Notes: generated from the letters alone by a model not told the origin. Positions 35,992 through 46,000 are shown, counted from the first letter of the stretch. The stretch is DNA of 64,000 nt from Beijerinckia indica subsp. indica ATCC 9039 (GCF_000019845.1 NC_010581.1:124001-188000), one strand, 5' to 3'. Program-made: numbers and translations.

Positions 35992-36024
35992 TCACTAACT
36001 AGTGAACTTATTATTAGCTAGCTA
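35992..36024. promoter_or_regulatory. Candidate MarR operator palindromes
   Basis: TCACTAACTAGTGA (35992-36005, symmetric except the centre) and TAGCTAGCTA (36015-36024, perfect), spaced roughly two helical turns centre to centre, lie 20-50 bp before the marR start. Their position fits autorepression of the marR-FUSC operon. Confidence 0.5.
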
Positions 36025-36095
36025 TTTATTTTTTCGCAAGCTTGAGTGCCGGATTGCCGGAAACCGCTCTAAATCGGATTTTAATTGCGGCTATA

Positions 36096-36120
36096 ATATG
36101 TGGGATTTATTCCCACATAT
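36096..36120. repeat. 10-bp inverted repeat with 5-nt loop
   Basis: Arms 36096-36105 and 36111-36120 pair perfectly. It sits midway between the divergent marR and glycosyltransferase genes; a regulatory site or leader hairpin are both possible. Confidence 0.5.
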
Positions 36121-36277
36121 GCCCAGGCGGTCAGCAGGCACCAAGGATGTTCTTCCTCACCGCCCATGGAGCCAACGTTTTCCGCGATTCCTCCGGAGGC
36201 CGTGATCCAATGCAGCCGCATAGCAGCAAAAATGTATCGGCGTCCGCCATCTTCCAAGATCGGAGCACAGCGTTTTG

Positions 36278-37213
36278 ATGGCCGGCATATCGGTCATCGT
36301 GCCCGTCTATAATGGCGCGCGTCATCTTCCCGCCTTGTTGGATGCCTTTGAGGCGCAGACACAAGATCCGGCTCAGGTGGAATATATTATCGTTAACAAT
36401 AAGAGCCGTGATCGGACGAGCGAAATCGCTTCGAGCTACGCGAAGACCGCAAAAATCAATCTGACCTGCATTGATGAAAATGATATACAAGGATCCTATG
36501 CGGCCAGGAACAAAGGCATCCATACATCAAGAGGTGAGTTTCTTCTGTTTACGGATGCTGATTGCGTTCCTCATCCGGATTGGATCAAGAATATCATTCA
36601 GGGTTTCGAGAATCCGAATGTTGGCGCCGTCGCCGGGACAATCTTGCCTTATCCCGGCACGACATTGCTGGAAGAATTCGCGGCCCATGCTGGCATTCTG
36701 TCGCATGTCCACTCTCTCAACCACGCATACATGCCCTTCGCTCAGACCGCAAATGTCGCCTTCAGGCGAGATGTTTTTCGCAAAACGGGTCTTTTCCGGT
36801 CAGGCTTGAGGACTGGCGGCGACGCGGATTTGAACTGGCGGATGCAGAAGACAACCGGTTACAAACTCATTCATCAGGAAAATGCCGTCATTTTACACAG
36901 GCATCGCCGGAGCTTCAGGGATCTCTATGAGCAATTTGAACGCTATGGGCGTGCCGCCGTTTACCTTGATGACATGCACGGCTGGAAAGCGCCGCGGGAG
37001 CTGGATTTCCCCTATTCTTTCTATCAACTGGTCACATGGCTCTTCTTCAAATATCCCGTGCTTCTGACGAAATATCATGCCGCCAGCATCCCGCGTGTCG
37101 AAGTCTACCTCGAACCGTTGACGCTCTATATCAAATTATGCAGTGCCATCGGAACCGCCAAGGCAAGACAATTGGAGCGGGTGAATGATTTGAGCATCGA
37201 ATATTTGTCCTGA
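36278..37213 (+). CDS. GT2-family glycosyltransferase
   Basis: 311 residues from ATG 36278 (a TTG at 36275 is also possible). GT-A fold: SVIVPVYNGARHLPALLDAF at the N-terminus, the DXD-type LLFTDADCVPHPDW, and GGDADLNWRMQ near residue 180 in the position of the catalytic acid. No transmembrane helix is obvious, so it is a cytosolic or peripheral enzyme adding a sugar to a lipid or polysaccharide. No other polysaccharide genes are adjacent, so the acceptor cannot be guessed. Confidence 0.87.
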   Translation: MAGISVIVPVYNGARHLPALLDAFEAQTQDPAQVEYIIVNNKSRDRTSEIASSYAKTAKINLTCIDENDIQGSYAARNKGIHTSRGEFLLFTDADCVPHPDWIKNIIQGFENPNVGAVAGTILPYPGTTLLEEFAAHAGILSHVHSLNHAYMPFAQTANVAFRRDVFRKTGLFRSGLRTGGDADLNWRMQKTTGYKLIHQENAVILHRHRRSFRDLYEQFERYGRAAVYLDDMHGWKAPRELDFPYSFYQLVTWLFFKYPVLLTKYHAASIPRVEVYLEPLTLYIKLCSAIGTAKARQLERVNDLSIEYLS

Positions 37214-37252
37214 AAAGGAGGCTCCGCATTCGCATACACTAACGACACGTAC

Positions 37253-40000
37253 CTAATGACATGGCGGCGCGCCTGGATGTCCGCATTCAGACTGTTTCTG
37301 TTGCGGTGGATGGGGTTGTGCGGCTCGCTCCTGTGGCTGGATGACCTGTCGCTGTTGTAATTTCTGCTGGACCTTGGGCGGTGCAGCCGGTGGGGCAATG
37401 GGTGGCGCTGGATGCCTTTCTGGTAATGGCGCCGATGGCCGCGCTTGTGGCTCCGCTGGAATAATGGCTTGCGGATGAGGTGCCGGGGGCGTGTGGCCGG
37501 CGGGTGCGGTAGGTGCGGATGGTGCTGGCATGGCACCGGTGCTGTGTGGCGGCGCATTGTGATCCGGGGCAGGGAGCGGTTTGGGGAGGGGTGCTTGCCC
37601 TGCTGGCACCGGAGCCGCCGCGCCAGGATGTTGCTCGTGCGGATTGACACTCGGAGGCTGTGGTGTTTGCGGATGCGCTGCTGGCGCCTGACCGGGAGGC
37701 GCAGGATGCGGCGCGGTGAGGCCGGGTGCGTTGGGATGCGGCTCCGTCGGTGGAACAGGAACAACGGGCGTTTGGGCTCTGCCAGCATTATGCGGCGGTG
37801 CGGCATGTTCCACGGGCGGTGGAGCCTTCTGGGCCGGAAGCGGCTGCCCCTCTTGGATTGTCGATGGGGGCGGCGAAGCGGGATGTTGCTGCGGGTGCTG
37901 ATTGACCGCCGGAGCCTGGCCGGGAAGTGTGGGCGGTGTTGGCACCACGCTGGGACCATGCGCTGGTATCCCGTGATCTGGGCCATGATCTGGGACTGTG
38001 GGAGCCTTTGGTTCGGGCAAGGGGGGCAACCCTTGCACGGGAGGCACGCTGGGGTGTTGATTTGGCGGATTCACCACGGGATTAGGCGTTACCTGAGGGG
38101 GAGTAGCTTGCTGGCCTGGCCCAACCTGACCGGGAAGTGTGGGCGGTGTTGGCGCCGCGCTGGGACCATGCGGTGGCACCCCGTGATCTGGGCCATGATC
38201 TGTGACTGTGGGAGCCTTTGGTTCGGGCAAGGGTTGTCCCCCTTGTACCGAAGGCACACTGGGGTGTTGATTTGGCGGATTCACCGCTGGATTAGGCGTT
38301 GCCTGAAGGGGAGTGGCTTGCTGGCCTGGCCCAACCGCCTGGCCTGGGACCGTGGGTGATTGCCCCTGAACAGGGCTCTGTCCGGCCTTTTGCCGCGCGT
38401 GCAGGAGCGCGGCCGTGGGCAAGGCGACGGCCGCCGCGCCGATCACGGCGCTGGCGCCGGGATGGCGTTCGACGAAATTCGGCTGGCCCTCGACCGGCGC
38501 GGCGGGTTGCGCGGGTAAAAGATTGGTGGGAAGCGGCGCAATTTGCTGGCCGGCGGGGTTTGTCACCACCACGGTCTGACTGGCCGGATTGACCTCCACA
38601 TTATTATGAATATTCGCGTTGATCACATTCACCGGCGGCGGCGCGACGTAGTGCGGCCGCTCGATCCATGAGGGAACCGGCTGATAAACTGGGATCGGCA
38701 GCACGAATTCATCGACGGGCGGCGGCGGTGGCGGCGCATCCACAAAATAGACCGGCTGTGGCGGCAGGAAAAAGACCGGCACGGGAGGCGGAGGCGGCAG
38801 ATCGTATTCGGGGTCCGCGAAGGAGACGACCGGACGCTCGACATAAACAATCTCCTCCGGCGGCGGTGGTGGAACGTCATAATCGATTGCGGCGAAAGTG
38901 CTTGGGGGCTCCAGGGCGGCCGCGAAATGCGCGAGGCGGCGGTGCGCATCATCGGCGTGAGCACCGCGTGGATAGCGGCGCAGATAGGACCAATAGGCAT
39001 CGGGTGTATCGGCGAAGACAGTCTGGCGCCAGGTCATGGCCTCGCGGCGCACCGCGATGATGGCCCGCACGCGCCGGGCGAGCGGATCGTTTGAATAGGC
39101 CGCGAGAAAATCCTGATAGCCGCGCAGGGTGTCGCGCGTCAGCGCGGCGAGATAGGCATCATGCACGTCGAAACTGTCGATCGGCCTGGACATTAATTCG
39201 GCGAACCGGTCGGCTTGAGCGGGTGGCGCGGCACTGGTGCGCTCAAAGAACAGGAATGGCGCCTCGACGCGTGAAACGTACCAGGGGACTTCGGCGCCAT
39301 TGGTCAAGGCATTGACGCGGAGCCGGACGCGCTCGAACAATTCATCGAGCGGCAGGCCGCCCTCCTTGATCATTTCTGTCAAGGCGGAAGCATAGGCGCC
39401 ATAGGCTTGCTGGCTCTCGGGGGCGATCGTTCCGGGCGCGGCATTGAAGGCGATCAATGTACCGGGATCGGGCTGCATCAAGGCCAGGCCGCCGGCCAGC
39501 GGCTGGCCTGCCGGGGCGAAGCGATTGGCGCGTGCCGCGTCGAGGATGAAAATGCGCGCTTTGAGGGGCAGGGCCGTCAGTGGCTGCGTGAGATCGGTCA
39601 GGCGGAAAGCCTCGATCGGCACATCGGTATCGCGCGTGATCCGCGCATCCACCGGCACGAGATAATTCTCGCCTTCGAATTGCAATCCTCGCCCAGCGAA
39701 ATAGACGAGCGCGACGGTCTCGGGGCCTGAAGCTCCGGCCTTGTCGAGAAATTCGTGAAACGCCGAGCGCAGCGTCGCGGCGTCGAGATCTCGGGCGCCG
39801 ACCACGTCGAAACCGGCGGCCTGCAAACTTTGCGCGATCAGGCCCGCGTCATTGGCCGATGTTGCCAAGGGGTCCGCCTGATAGGCACTATTGCCGATCA
39901 CCAGCGCGATGCGCTTCTCGGCGGCCTCGGCATAACTGGCGTGGCTGATGACGGCGACAACAGCAACGAAGAGAATTCGGAAAAAGGGGCGTGCCGGCAC
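37253..40000 (-). CDS. Caspase-fold (peptidase C14-like) protein lacking catalytic residues, with long Pro-rich tail
   Basis: 915 residues from a GTG at 39998-40000 with GGGAGG 6 nt upstream; the frame extends to 40087. Signal peptide, then a p20-like caspase domain (KRIALVIGNSAYQ, LKARIFILDAARANRF, about 28-270). The usual catalytic His in SGHG is Arg104 (FAGRGLQ) and the usual Cys in DACR is Ala156 (ILDAAR), so it should be proteolytically dead. Residues from about 380 on are extremely Pro/Gln/His-rich, with a 70-residue unit repeated twice in tandem. Probably a periplasmic or surface binding/scaffold protein. Divergent from ppc. Confidence 0.85.
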   Translation of the reverse strand: MPARPFFRILFVAVVAVISHASYAEAAEKRIALVIGNSAYQADPLATSANDAGLIAQSLQAAGFDVVGARDLDAATLRSAFHEFLDKAGASGPETVALVYFAGRGLQFEGENYLVPVDARITRDTDVPIEAFRLTDLTQPLTALPLKARIFILDAARANRFAPAGQPLAGGLALMQPDPGTLIAFNAAPGTIAPESQQAYGAYASALTEMIKEGGLPLDELFERVRLRVNALTNGAEVPWYVSRVEAPFLFFERTSAAPPAQADRFAELMSRPIDSFDVHDAYLAALTRDTLRGYQDFLAAYSNDPLARRVRAIIAVRREAMTWRQTVFADTPDAYWSYLRRYPRGAHADDAHRRLAHFAAALEPPSTFAAIDYDVPPPPPEEIVYVERPVVSFADPEYDLPPPPPVPVFFLPPQPVYFVDAPPPPPPVDEFVLPIPVYQPVPSWIERPHYVAPPPVNVINANIHNNVEVNPASQTVVVTNPAGQQIAPLPTNLLPAQPAAPVEGQPNFVERHPGASAVIGAAAVALPTAALLHARQKAGQSPVQGQSPTVPGQAVGPGQQATPLQATPNPAVNPPNQHPSVPSVQGGQPLPEPKAPTVTDHGPDHGVPPHGPSAAPTPPTLPGQVGPGQQATPPQVTPNPVVNPPNQHPSVPPVQGLPPLPEPKAPTVPDHGPDHGIPAHGPSVVPTPPTLPGQAPAVNQHPQQHPASPPPSTIQEGQPLPAQKAPPPVEHAAPPHNAGRAQTPVVPVPPTEPHPNAPGLTAPHPAPPGQAPAAHPQTPQPPSVNPHEQHPGAAAPVPAGQAPLPKPLPAPDHNAPPHSTGAMPAPSAPTAPAGHTPPAPHPQAIIPAEPQARPSAPLPERHPAPPIAPPAAPPKVQQKLQQRQVIQPQERAAQPHPPQQKQSECGHPGAPPCH
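37920..38339 (-). repeat. Two tandem 210-bp repeats inside the caspase-like gene
   Basis: Copies at about 37920-38129 and 38130-38339 are nearly identical at the DNA level and encode the 70-residue unit containing VNPPNQHPSVP, PLPEPKAPTV, DHGPDHG and TPPTLPGQ. The period keeps the reading frame, so copy number can vary without disrupting the protein. Confidence 0.8.
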
Positions 40001-40256
40001 GCAGGCCTCCCTGAAAAAAGGGTTCTTATCTTGCCAGCATGCGGCATGGCCTCTGAATAGCGATTGAATGAAAAGGGGCAAAATCATGCCCCAAAATCAC
40101 GCTCTTGGGAAAAGACTTGTGGCCTTTCGCACGGTCTCGCGCGCGGCCTCTCGCAGGGTTGAACACTTGGTTGAAGACTCGTGCGACAAAGCCTTGAGCC
40201 GGCCTCGCACTCTGTGGCATGACGCAGCGCATGATCGGGTCCAGGGGAGGAATCCG

Positions 40257-43055
40257 ATGACGACCAAAGGCGCGAGGACCGACATCATGACGAATCTGGC
40301 ACGTCAGGCCGATGATCGGCTGAACGAGGAAATCCGCTTGCTCGGCCAGATCCTCGGCGAAACCATTCGCGAGCAGGAAGGCGACGAAAGTTTCGACCGG
40401 ATCGAGACGATCCGCCGGTTGAGCGTCGCTTTTGAGCGCGGCGCCGATGCGGCGGCTGGTGAAACGCTCGATACTCTGCTGCGCGGCCTTTCCGCTGAAC
40501 AGGCCGTCTCGGTGATCCGTTCCTTCAGTTATTTTTCGCATCTGGCTAATATTGCCGAGGATCATGAGACGATCCGCCGGTCCATCGCCGAAACCGGAAC
40601 CGAAGAACCGGCCGGGCAAGAGACCGACTCCGCGGACGATGATTTCGATGGCGGCATGGCTCGACTCACCGCGGCCGGCGTCGATAAGGCGCGGATCATC
40701 GAGGCCTTGCGACAGAGCTTTCTCTCCCCTGTCCTCACCGCGCATCCAACGGAGGTGCAGCGCAAAAGCCAGCTTGACGCCGAACATGCGATCTTTTCCC
40801 TGCTGGTCGAACGCGAGCATCTGGGACCAGGCGCGGCCCGCCGCCGCAACGATGCGCTGCTGGCCGCCTGCATCACGCAAGCCTGGCAGACCCGGCTTCT
40901 GCGCAACGCCAAGCTCACCGTGCGCGATGAAATCGAAAACGCGCTCAGTTATTATCAGACGACCTTCTTGCGGCAGCTTCCGGCGCTTTACGCGGAACTC
41001 GAGGAATGGCTGGGCGTGCGCGATCTGCCCTGTTTCCTGCGCATGGGAAGCTGGATCGGCGGGGATCGCGATGGCAATCCCAATGTCAATGCCGAGACGC
41101 TGGACATTGCCCTGCGGCGTCAGGCGGAAGTGGCCCTCCGCCATTATCTCTCCGAGGTGCGCGCGCTCGGCAACGAATTATCGCTCTCGCGCCTGCTCGT
41201 CGGCTGCTCGCAGGATCTTCTGAGGCTTGCCGAGACATCGGGCGATGACAGCCCGCATCGCGCCGATGAGCCTTATCGCCGTGCCCTCATTGCCATCAAG
41301 GGGCGGCTCGCCGCGACCTTGAAGGAACTGACAGGGCAGGAGGATAGCAAGCCGGCCCCGCTCGGCACGCAAGCCTATCCCGATGCCTCGGCCCTGCTGG
41401 CCGATCTGGCGATCATCGAAAAATCTTTGGCGGAAAACCACGGAAGGGCTCTGATCGGCCCGCGGCTCGCGCCGTTTCAGCGTGCGGTCAAAGTTTTTGG
41501 CTTTCACTTGGCGACCGTCGATCTGCGCCAAAGTTCGGATCGTCATGCCGAGACGATCGGTGAATTGCTGCGTGTCGCCAAGGTTGTCGAGGATTATGAT
41601 GCGCTCGATGAGAAGGCGCGCCAGGATTTGCTGATGCGGCTTCTGCAAGATCCGCGTCTCCTGCATGTGCCCTATCTGCGTTATAGCGCCCGCACCGAAG
41701 AGGAATTGGCGGTCTTCGAGACAGCGCGGCGGCTGCGCCGTTCGCACGGGCCGCTCGCCATCCGTCAATATATCATCAGCCATACCGAAACGGTCAGCGA
41801 TCTGCTCGAAGTGCTTCTCCTGCAGAAGGAATGCGGCCTGATTGAAGGCCTGATCGGCGATCCTGAACAAAAGCCCCGCGCTGAACTGATGGTCGTGCCT
41901 TTGTTCGAAACCATCGAGGATCTGCGCAATGCGCAGGGCATTATGGCCGATTTCTTCGCATTGCCGGGCATGGCGGATCTGGTGCGCGCCTCGGGCGGCG
42001 TGCAGGAGATCATGCTGGGCTATTCCGACAGCAATAAAGACGGCGGCTTCTTCACCAGCAATTGGGAACTCTACCGGGTTTCCATTGCCCTCGCCGGTTT
42101 CTTCGCGGCGCAGGAAGGCATCGTCCTCCGCCTCTTTCATGGACGTGGCGGCACAATCGGGCGCGGCGGTGGCCCAAGCCATCAGGCGATCCTGGCGCAG
42201 CCGCCGGGGACGGCCAATGGCCTGATCCGCCTGACTGAACAGGGCGAGGTCATTTCCTCGAAATATGCGCAGCCGGAGATCGGGCGGCGTAATCTCGAAA
42301 CTCTGGTCGCGGCCAATATCGAGGCGACCCTGCTCGGGGGCGACGAGGCGCCGCCGGAAGCTTTTCTCGAAGCCGCGCATTTCCTGTCGGAGGCGAGCAC
42401 CAAGGCCTATCGCGGCCTTGTCTATGATCTGCCGGGTTTCGTCGATTATTTCTATGCGGCGACGCCGATCGCCGAAATTGCCGATCTCAACATCGGCTCG
42501 CGCCCGGCTTCACGCAAATCGAGCCGCAAGATCGAAGATTTGCGCGCTATTCCCTGGAGCTTTTCCTGGGGTCAGGCGCGGGTCAGCCTGCCTGGCTGGT
42601 TCGGTTTCGGCACGGCGGTCGAGGCCTTTCTAAACGACGCGCCAGAAGAAAAATTGGCTTTGCTCCAGCGCATGGCACGGGAATGGCCGTTCTTCCACGC
42701 GCTTCTTTCCAATATGGACATGGTTCTGGCCAAGGCGGATCGCAAACTCGCCCGCCGCTACGCCGCCCTGGTGCCGGACCAGGCTTTGGCCGAACGGATT
42801 TTCGGGATCATTGATACAGAATGGACGCGCACGCTTCACGCGCTCGACGAGATCACGGGTGTGCATGAGCGGCTGGCCGATAATCCAGCCTTGGCGCATT
42901 CGATCAGCAGGCGGTTTCCCTATATCGCGCCTTTGAACCATCTGCAGGTCGAATTGCTGCGCCGCTGGAGGCTCGGCAAGACGGATGCGCGGACCTATAA
43001 CGGTATTTTGATTTCGATCAATGGCATAGCGGCGGGTCTGCGCAATTCTGGATGA
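40257..43055 (+). CDS. ppc: Phosphoenolpyruvate carboxylase
   Basis: 932 residues from ATG 40257, preceded by GGGGAGG at 6 nt; the longer frame from 40068 has no such site. Catalytic motifs: [13 protein letters not shown] with the active His, [25 protein letters not shown] and the mobile loop [19 protein letters not shown]; the C-terminal GLRNSG is the usual end. It carboxylates PEP to oxaloacetate to refill the TCA cycle, and can serve C1 assimilation in serine-cycle organisms. It is followed on the same strand by a solitary adenylation-domain gene. Confidence 0.97.
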   Translation: MTTKGARTDIMTNLARQADDRLNEEIRLLGQILGETIREQEGDESFDRIETIRRLSVAFERGADAAAGETLDTLLRGLSAEQAVSVIRSFSYFSHLANIAEDHETIRRSIAETGTEEPAGQETDSADDDFDGGMARLTAAGVDKARIIEALRQSFLSPVLTAHPTEVQRKSQLDAEHAIFSLLVEREHLGPGAARRRNDALLAACITQAWQTRLLRNAKLTVRDEIENALSYYQTTFLRQLPALYAELEEWLGVRDLPCFLRMGSWIGGDRDGNPNVNAETLDIALRRQAEVALRHYLSEVRALGNELSLSRLLVGCSQDLLRLAETSGDDSPHRADEPYRRALIAIKGRLAATLKELTGQEDSKPAPLGTQAYPDASALLADLAIIEKSLAENHGRALIGPRLAPFQRAVKVFGFHLATVDLRQSSDRHAETIGELLRVAKVVEDYDALDEKARQDLLMRLLQDPRLLHVPYLRYSARTEEELAVFETARRLRRSHGPLAIRQYIISHTETVSDLLEVLLLQKECGLIEGLIGDPEQKPRAELMVVPLFETIEDLRNAQGIMADFFALPGMADLVRASGGVQEIMLGYSDSNKDGGFFTSNWELYRVSIALAGFFAAQEGIVLRLFHGRGGTIGRGGGPSHQAILAQPPGTANGLIRLTEQGEVISSKYAQPEIGRRNLETLVAANIEATLLGGDEAPPEAFLEAAHFLSEASTKAYRGLVYDLPGFVDYFYAATPIAEIADLNIGSRPASRKSSRKIEDLRAIPWSFSWGQARVSLPGWFGFGTAVEAFLNDAPEEKLALLQRMAREWPFFHALLSNMDMVLAKADRKLARRYAALVPDQALAERIFGIIDTEWTRTLHALDEITGVHERLADNPALAHSISRRFPYIAPLNHLQVELLRRWRLGKTDARTYNGILISINGIAAGLRNSG

Positions 43056-43208
43056 TTTTCGCCGCATACATGAAACACACCGATTACGCGCAATTCTAAT
43101 GAGATTCCTGACAAGGACTTAAACAAAGAATGGTTTCCTGAAAGCGGAATGAGCCGACCAGGCGCGTCGATGAACACGCATGGCCGGGACCGCTTTTAGG
43201 AGAATGGC

Positions 43209-45008
43209 ATGTATCCGATGCGCTCTGTCTCGGTCCGGCGGGAGAATGCCGGTCGGGAAACCACTGATCTTGAAGCCCCTGATCTCGAAGCGAAGGCCCG
43301 GACTCGTGACGGCGAGACTGATCACGTATTCTCGGCAACAATGCTTGTGCCGGGCTGGCGCGTGCAGGAACGCATCGCCTTCCATGCCCAGCGCCAGCCG
43401 GACGAAATCGCCCTTGTCCAGGGGCCTGTCCGCCTGACCTATGATCAGATCAACGCGAGGGCCAATCGCCTCGCGCGCTATTTCGTGTCCTTGGGATTGC
43501 GGCCAGCGGCGCCGGTTGGCCTGTGTATGCGCAATGGTCTCGTATCCATGATCGCTTGTCTCGCCGTGCTCAAGGCTGGCGGCGCTTGCGTCCCGCTTGA
43601 TCCCATCATGGGACCCCATTGGCTCGCCGCTTTCATCATCCAGGCGGGGATTGATGTCGCGATCGTGGACGATCACCATGCACTCGATCTTTTCGAAGAT
43701 GCCCCGCGTCTCAATCTGCTCGATTATGAAAGCATCTCGGCGGCGGCGGAGTTAGAATCCGATGCCGATTTCGACATCGCCTGGGATACGGATTCCCTGG
43801 CTCTGATCCTGCCGGTCTCGCAGGTCGCGGGGCCGCGTGGCGTGGAAATGACCCATCGGGCCTTGCATCATTGTTGTGATCTTGCGCATGGTCTCGATTT
43901 TTCCGCTGCGACCGTGGCTTTGCAAATGGTCTTTGCTCCGCAAGAATTGGCTTGGTTTCAGAACCTGAGCCTGCTCATTGCCGGCGGCAGGCTCGTTTTT
44001 TATGGCGCCATCTGGCCGGAGACGGCGGAGATCGCGAATCTGATCCGTTCCGAGACGATCGACACGTCCTTTCTCACGCCGAGCCTTTGCGGTTGGCTCC
44101 TTGACGAGGATCCAAGCCTGTTCGCGCCTCTGGAGCGGGTCGTGATCGGCGAACAGGATTTGGCACCAGTGCCTCTGGCACCGATCCATTTGCGTATTCT
44201 TCTGCGCCAACTCGTCAAAAGGGGTGTTAAAGGCGCAACCAAGGGTGAGATCGTGTTGCTCTATGGTCCTGCCGAAGCGCCTGCCGCCCTGATGACGAGG
44301 CTCTGGCATGAAGATGATGCGGATGATGTCACACGGATCGTACCGGAGCCTCTCAACAATGCCCGCGTTCAGCTCCTCGACACGCGGCGGCGCCCCTGTC
44401 CCGATGGCGTCCTCGGTGAAATTTGTCTCGGTGGTGAAGGATTGGCGAGCGGCTATCGTCGTGATGAAAGACTCAGCCAGCAAAGTTTCATTCCTGATCC
44501 CGCTCAGCCCGAGGACAAGCTGTTCCGCACAGGCGATTACGCGCGGCGTCGCCTGGATGGCACGTTCGAAAGACTTGGCCGGCTCGATGAAAAAGTCATT
44601 TTGAGCGGTTACCGGGTCGAATTGAAAGCCATCGAACGGGTTCTGAGAGCGCAAAAGGGCGTGGCCGATGCTGTGTGTGATTATCGCCGCAGCCGCGCCT
44701 ATGGGGAATCCGTGATTGCCTTTTTCGTTGAGGCGAGTCCCGGCGCGATCAACGAAACGCGGCTTCTTGCTGCCTTGCGCCGGCTGCTGCCGCCTTTCAT
44801 GGTGCCGGATTTCCTACGCAAGCTCGAAACTTTGCCGCTTTTGCCGGATGGTCATCCCGACCGGCAGGCTTTGGCCGCTCTTCCCATGTTCGCACCGTCT
44901 CCGAAACAACGCCAGCCATCGTTTGGGATGAGTAAGGAGTTTCTGCGCGGAGCCCTGCGCCGTTTCGGTCTCGGACGGGTGCCAGAAGACAAAGCCATTT
45001 CTGGTTGA
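43209..45008 (+). CDS. Solitary, degenerate NRPS-type adenylation-domain protein
   Basis: 599 residues; AGGAG 6 nt before ATG 43209. Overall fold of amino-acid adenylation enzymes: LTYDQINARANRLARYF, FRTGDYARRRLDGTFERLGR, VILSGYRVELKAIE. Several core motifs are altered: the ATP loop normally SGSTGXPKG reads SQVAGPRGV (about 204-212), the amino-group-binding Asp of the FDXS motif is absent (FAPQELAW), YGPTE is YGPAE, and NGKXDR is DGHPDR with His549 for the catalytic Lys. No carrier or condensation domain is present. It may be inactive or catalyse something else. Function unknown. Confidence 0.8.
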   Translation: MYPMRSVSVRRENAGRETTDLEAPDLEAKARTRDGETDHVFSATMLVPGWRVQERIAFHAQRQPDEIALVQGPVRLTYDQINARANRLARYFVSLGLRPAAPVGLCMRNGLVSMIACLAVLKAGGACVPLDPIMGPHWLAAFIIQAGIDVAIVDDHHALDLFEDAPRLNLLDYESISAAAELESDADFDIAWDTDSLALILPVSQVAGPRGVEMTHRALHHCCDLAHGLDFSAATVALQMVFAPQELAWFQNLSLLIAGGRLVFYGAIWPETAEIANLIRSETIDTSFLTPSLCGWLLDEDPSLFAPLERVVIGEQDLAPVPLAPIHLRILLRQLVKRGVKGATKGEIVLLYGPAEAPAALMTRLWHEDDADDVTRIVPEPLNNARVQLLDTRRRPCPDGVLGEICLGGEGLASGYRRDERLSQQSFIPDPAQPEDKLFRTGDYARRRLDGTFERLGRLDEKVILSGYRVELKAIERVLRAQKGVADAVCDYRRSRAYGESVIAFFVEASPGAINETRLLAALRRLLPPFMVPDFLRKLETLPLLPDGHPDRQALAALPMFAPSPKQRQPSFGMSKEFLRGALRRFGLGRVPEDKAISG

Positions 45009-45060
45009 GCGGCTTTGAAAAGAAATGATATCAGAGGGTTTGGTTTGACCCATCAAAGCA

Positions 45061-45095
45061 TCAAACCCAAAAGTGATCATCACTTTTGGGTTTGA
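45061..45095. repeat. 16-bp perfect inverted repeat after the adenylation gene
   Basis: Arms 45061-45076 and 45080-45095 with a 3-nt loop; the core CCCAAAAGTG/CACTTTTGGG resembles the hairpins at 4691-4739 and 50685-50740. It lies between convergent genes (adenylation protein and dps), so it may also act as a bidirectional terminator. Confidence 0.7.
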
Positions 45096-45129
45096 GTTTA
45101 TCCATCGACGATGATGCTTTCGAGATCGA

Positions 45130-45663
45130 TCAGCTATTGGCGCCGAAGCCGCGGGTCGATTCGAACAGGAACCATGTCCGACGTTCGCCTTCATCGATCC
45201 AGTTTTCGATCAGGCTGGCGGTCGCGACATCATGGGCCGCGTCGCAGACACCATGTAATTCCCGCAGATAGGCGACCAATTGCTTATTATCGTCGCGCAG
45301 CTCCGCAAGCATGTCCTGCGGCTCGACATATTCGGCGTCATTATCGGCGATACGTTTTTCACTCGCGATCTGGCCGATGGAATGCAACGTTGTCGCGCCG
45401 ATCTTGCGAGCTCGCTCGGCGATGGGGTCGGTCATGGCGAAGATCTGCGTCGCTTGCTCATCGAGCAGCAAATGATAATCGCGGAAATGACGGCCGCTGA
45501 CATGCCAATGGAAGTTCTTCGTTTTCACGTAAAGAGCGAAGACATCAGCGAGGAGCCGCTTGAGACCCGCCGCAACTTCGCGCACGTCATTAGCGTGGAG
45601 ATCCGTCGGCGTGCCGAGATATTCTTCGATATGAGTGACACTCGCGGATTGAGATTTTGCCAT
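45130..45663 (-). CDS. dps: Dps-family ferritin-like DNA-protection protein
   Basis: 177 residues. KNFHWHVSG with His52, HLLLD with His64 and Asp68, and TDPIAER with Asp79 and Glu83 are the inter-subunit ferroxidase ligands of Dps. It forms a dodecamer that oxidises and stores iron with peroxide and, with its short N-terminal tail, may coat DNA. The start is preceded by AGGAGCAAGG, which is part of a hairpin (45668-45692) that could hide the ribosome-binding site. Confidence 0.93.
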   Translation of the reverse strand: MAKSQSASVTHIEEYLGTPTDLHANDVREVAAGLKRLLADVFALYVKTKNFHWHVSGRHFRDYHLLLDEQATQIFAMTDPIAERARKIGATTLHSIGQIASEKRIADNDAEYVEPQDMLAELRDDNKQLVAYLRELHGVCDAAHDVATASLIENWIDEGERRTWFLFESTRGFGANS

Positions 45664-46000
45664 AAATCCTTGCTCCTATCGATAGAGCAAGGGGAATGCG
45701 CAGATTGCAGCGAAGTTCCGACTTGCGCAGGCTGGTCGGACACGGCCCGCCAGCACCGGCACCTTCGTATTTTCGAGGAAATATGAAAGTTTTCAGGAGC
45801 TAGCGGGAGCGAAAGAATTGTGAATCCTGTTCGGTCACGATGCCGTGAAAAAGAGAAGGCTTCGCTTCGGCGATCGCGAACCATTGAAGATCGGGTCGGG
45901 CCAAAGCACCAAAATTCTACCGCATACAATACTAGGCACGGTGCTGATTCATCTGTTCCTCAAACACATCATGGGATGCGACAATCAGGAGGATGATCAC
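45664..46000. other. dps upstream region
   Basis: 337 bp between the dps start and the end of the L,D-transpeptidase gene (both minus). Apart from the leader hairpin next to dps no structure or gene was recognised. Confidence 0.5.
45668..45692 (-). promoter_or_regulatory. Leader hairpin covering the dps ribosome-binding site
   Basis: On the minus strand CCTTGCTC (45692-45685) pairs with GAGCAAGG (45675-45668) around a loop containing the palindrome TATCGATA. The paired GAGCAAGG is the purine-rich sequence 4-11 nt before the ATG, so folding would block ribosome access. Confidence 0.5.

Larger units (their letters stand above)
35973..36277. other. Divergent region upstream of marR
   Basis: 305 bp between the MarR gene (minus) and the glycosyltransferase gene (plus). 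It holds the operator-like palindromes and a hairpin at 36096-36120. No gene is seen. Confidence 0.5.

Noticed and set aside
41178..42380. 400-codon frame opposite ppc
   Set aside because: The plus strand encodes a complete PEP carboxylase with all motifs; the minus frame has no family features.
43741..45008. Reading the adenylation protein as part of a nonribosomal peptide cluster
   Set aside because: No condensation, carrier or thioesterase domains are nearby and its core motifs are degenerate.
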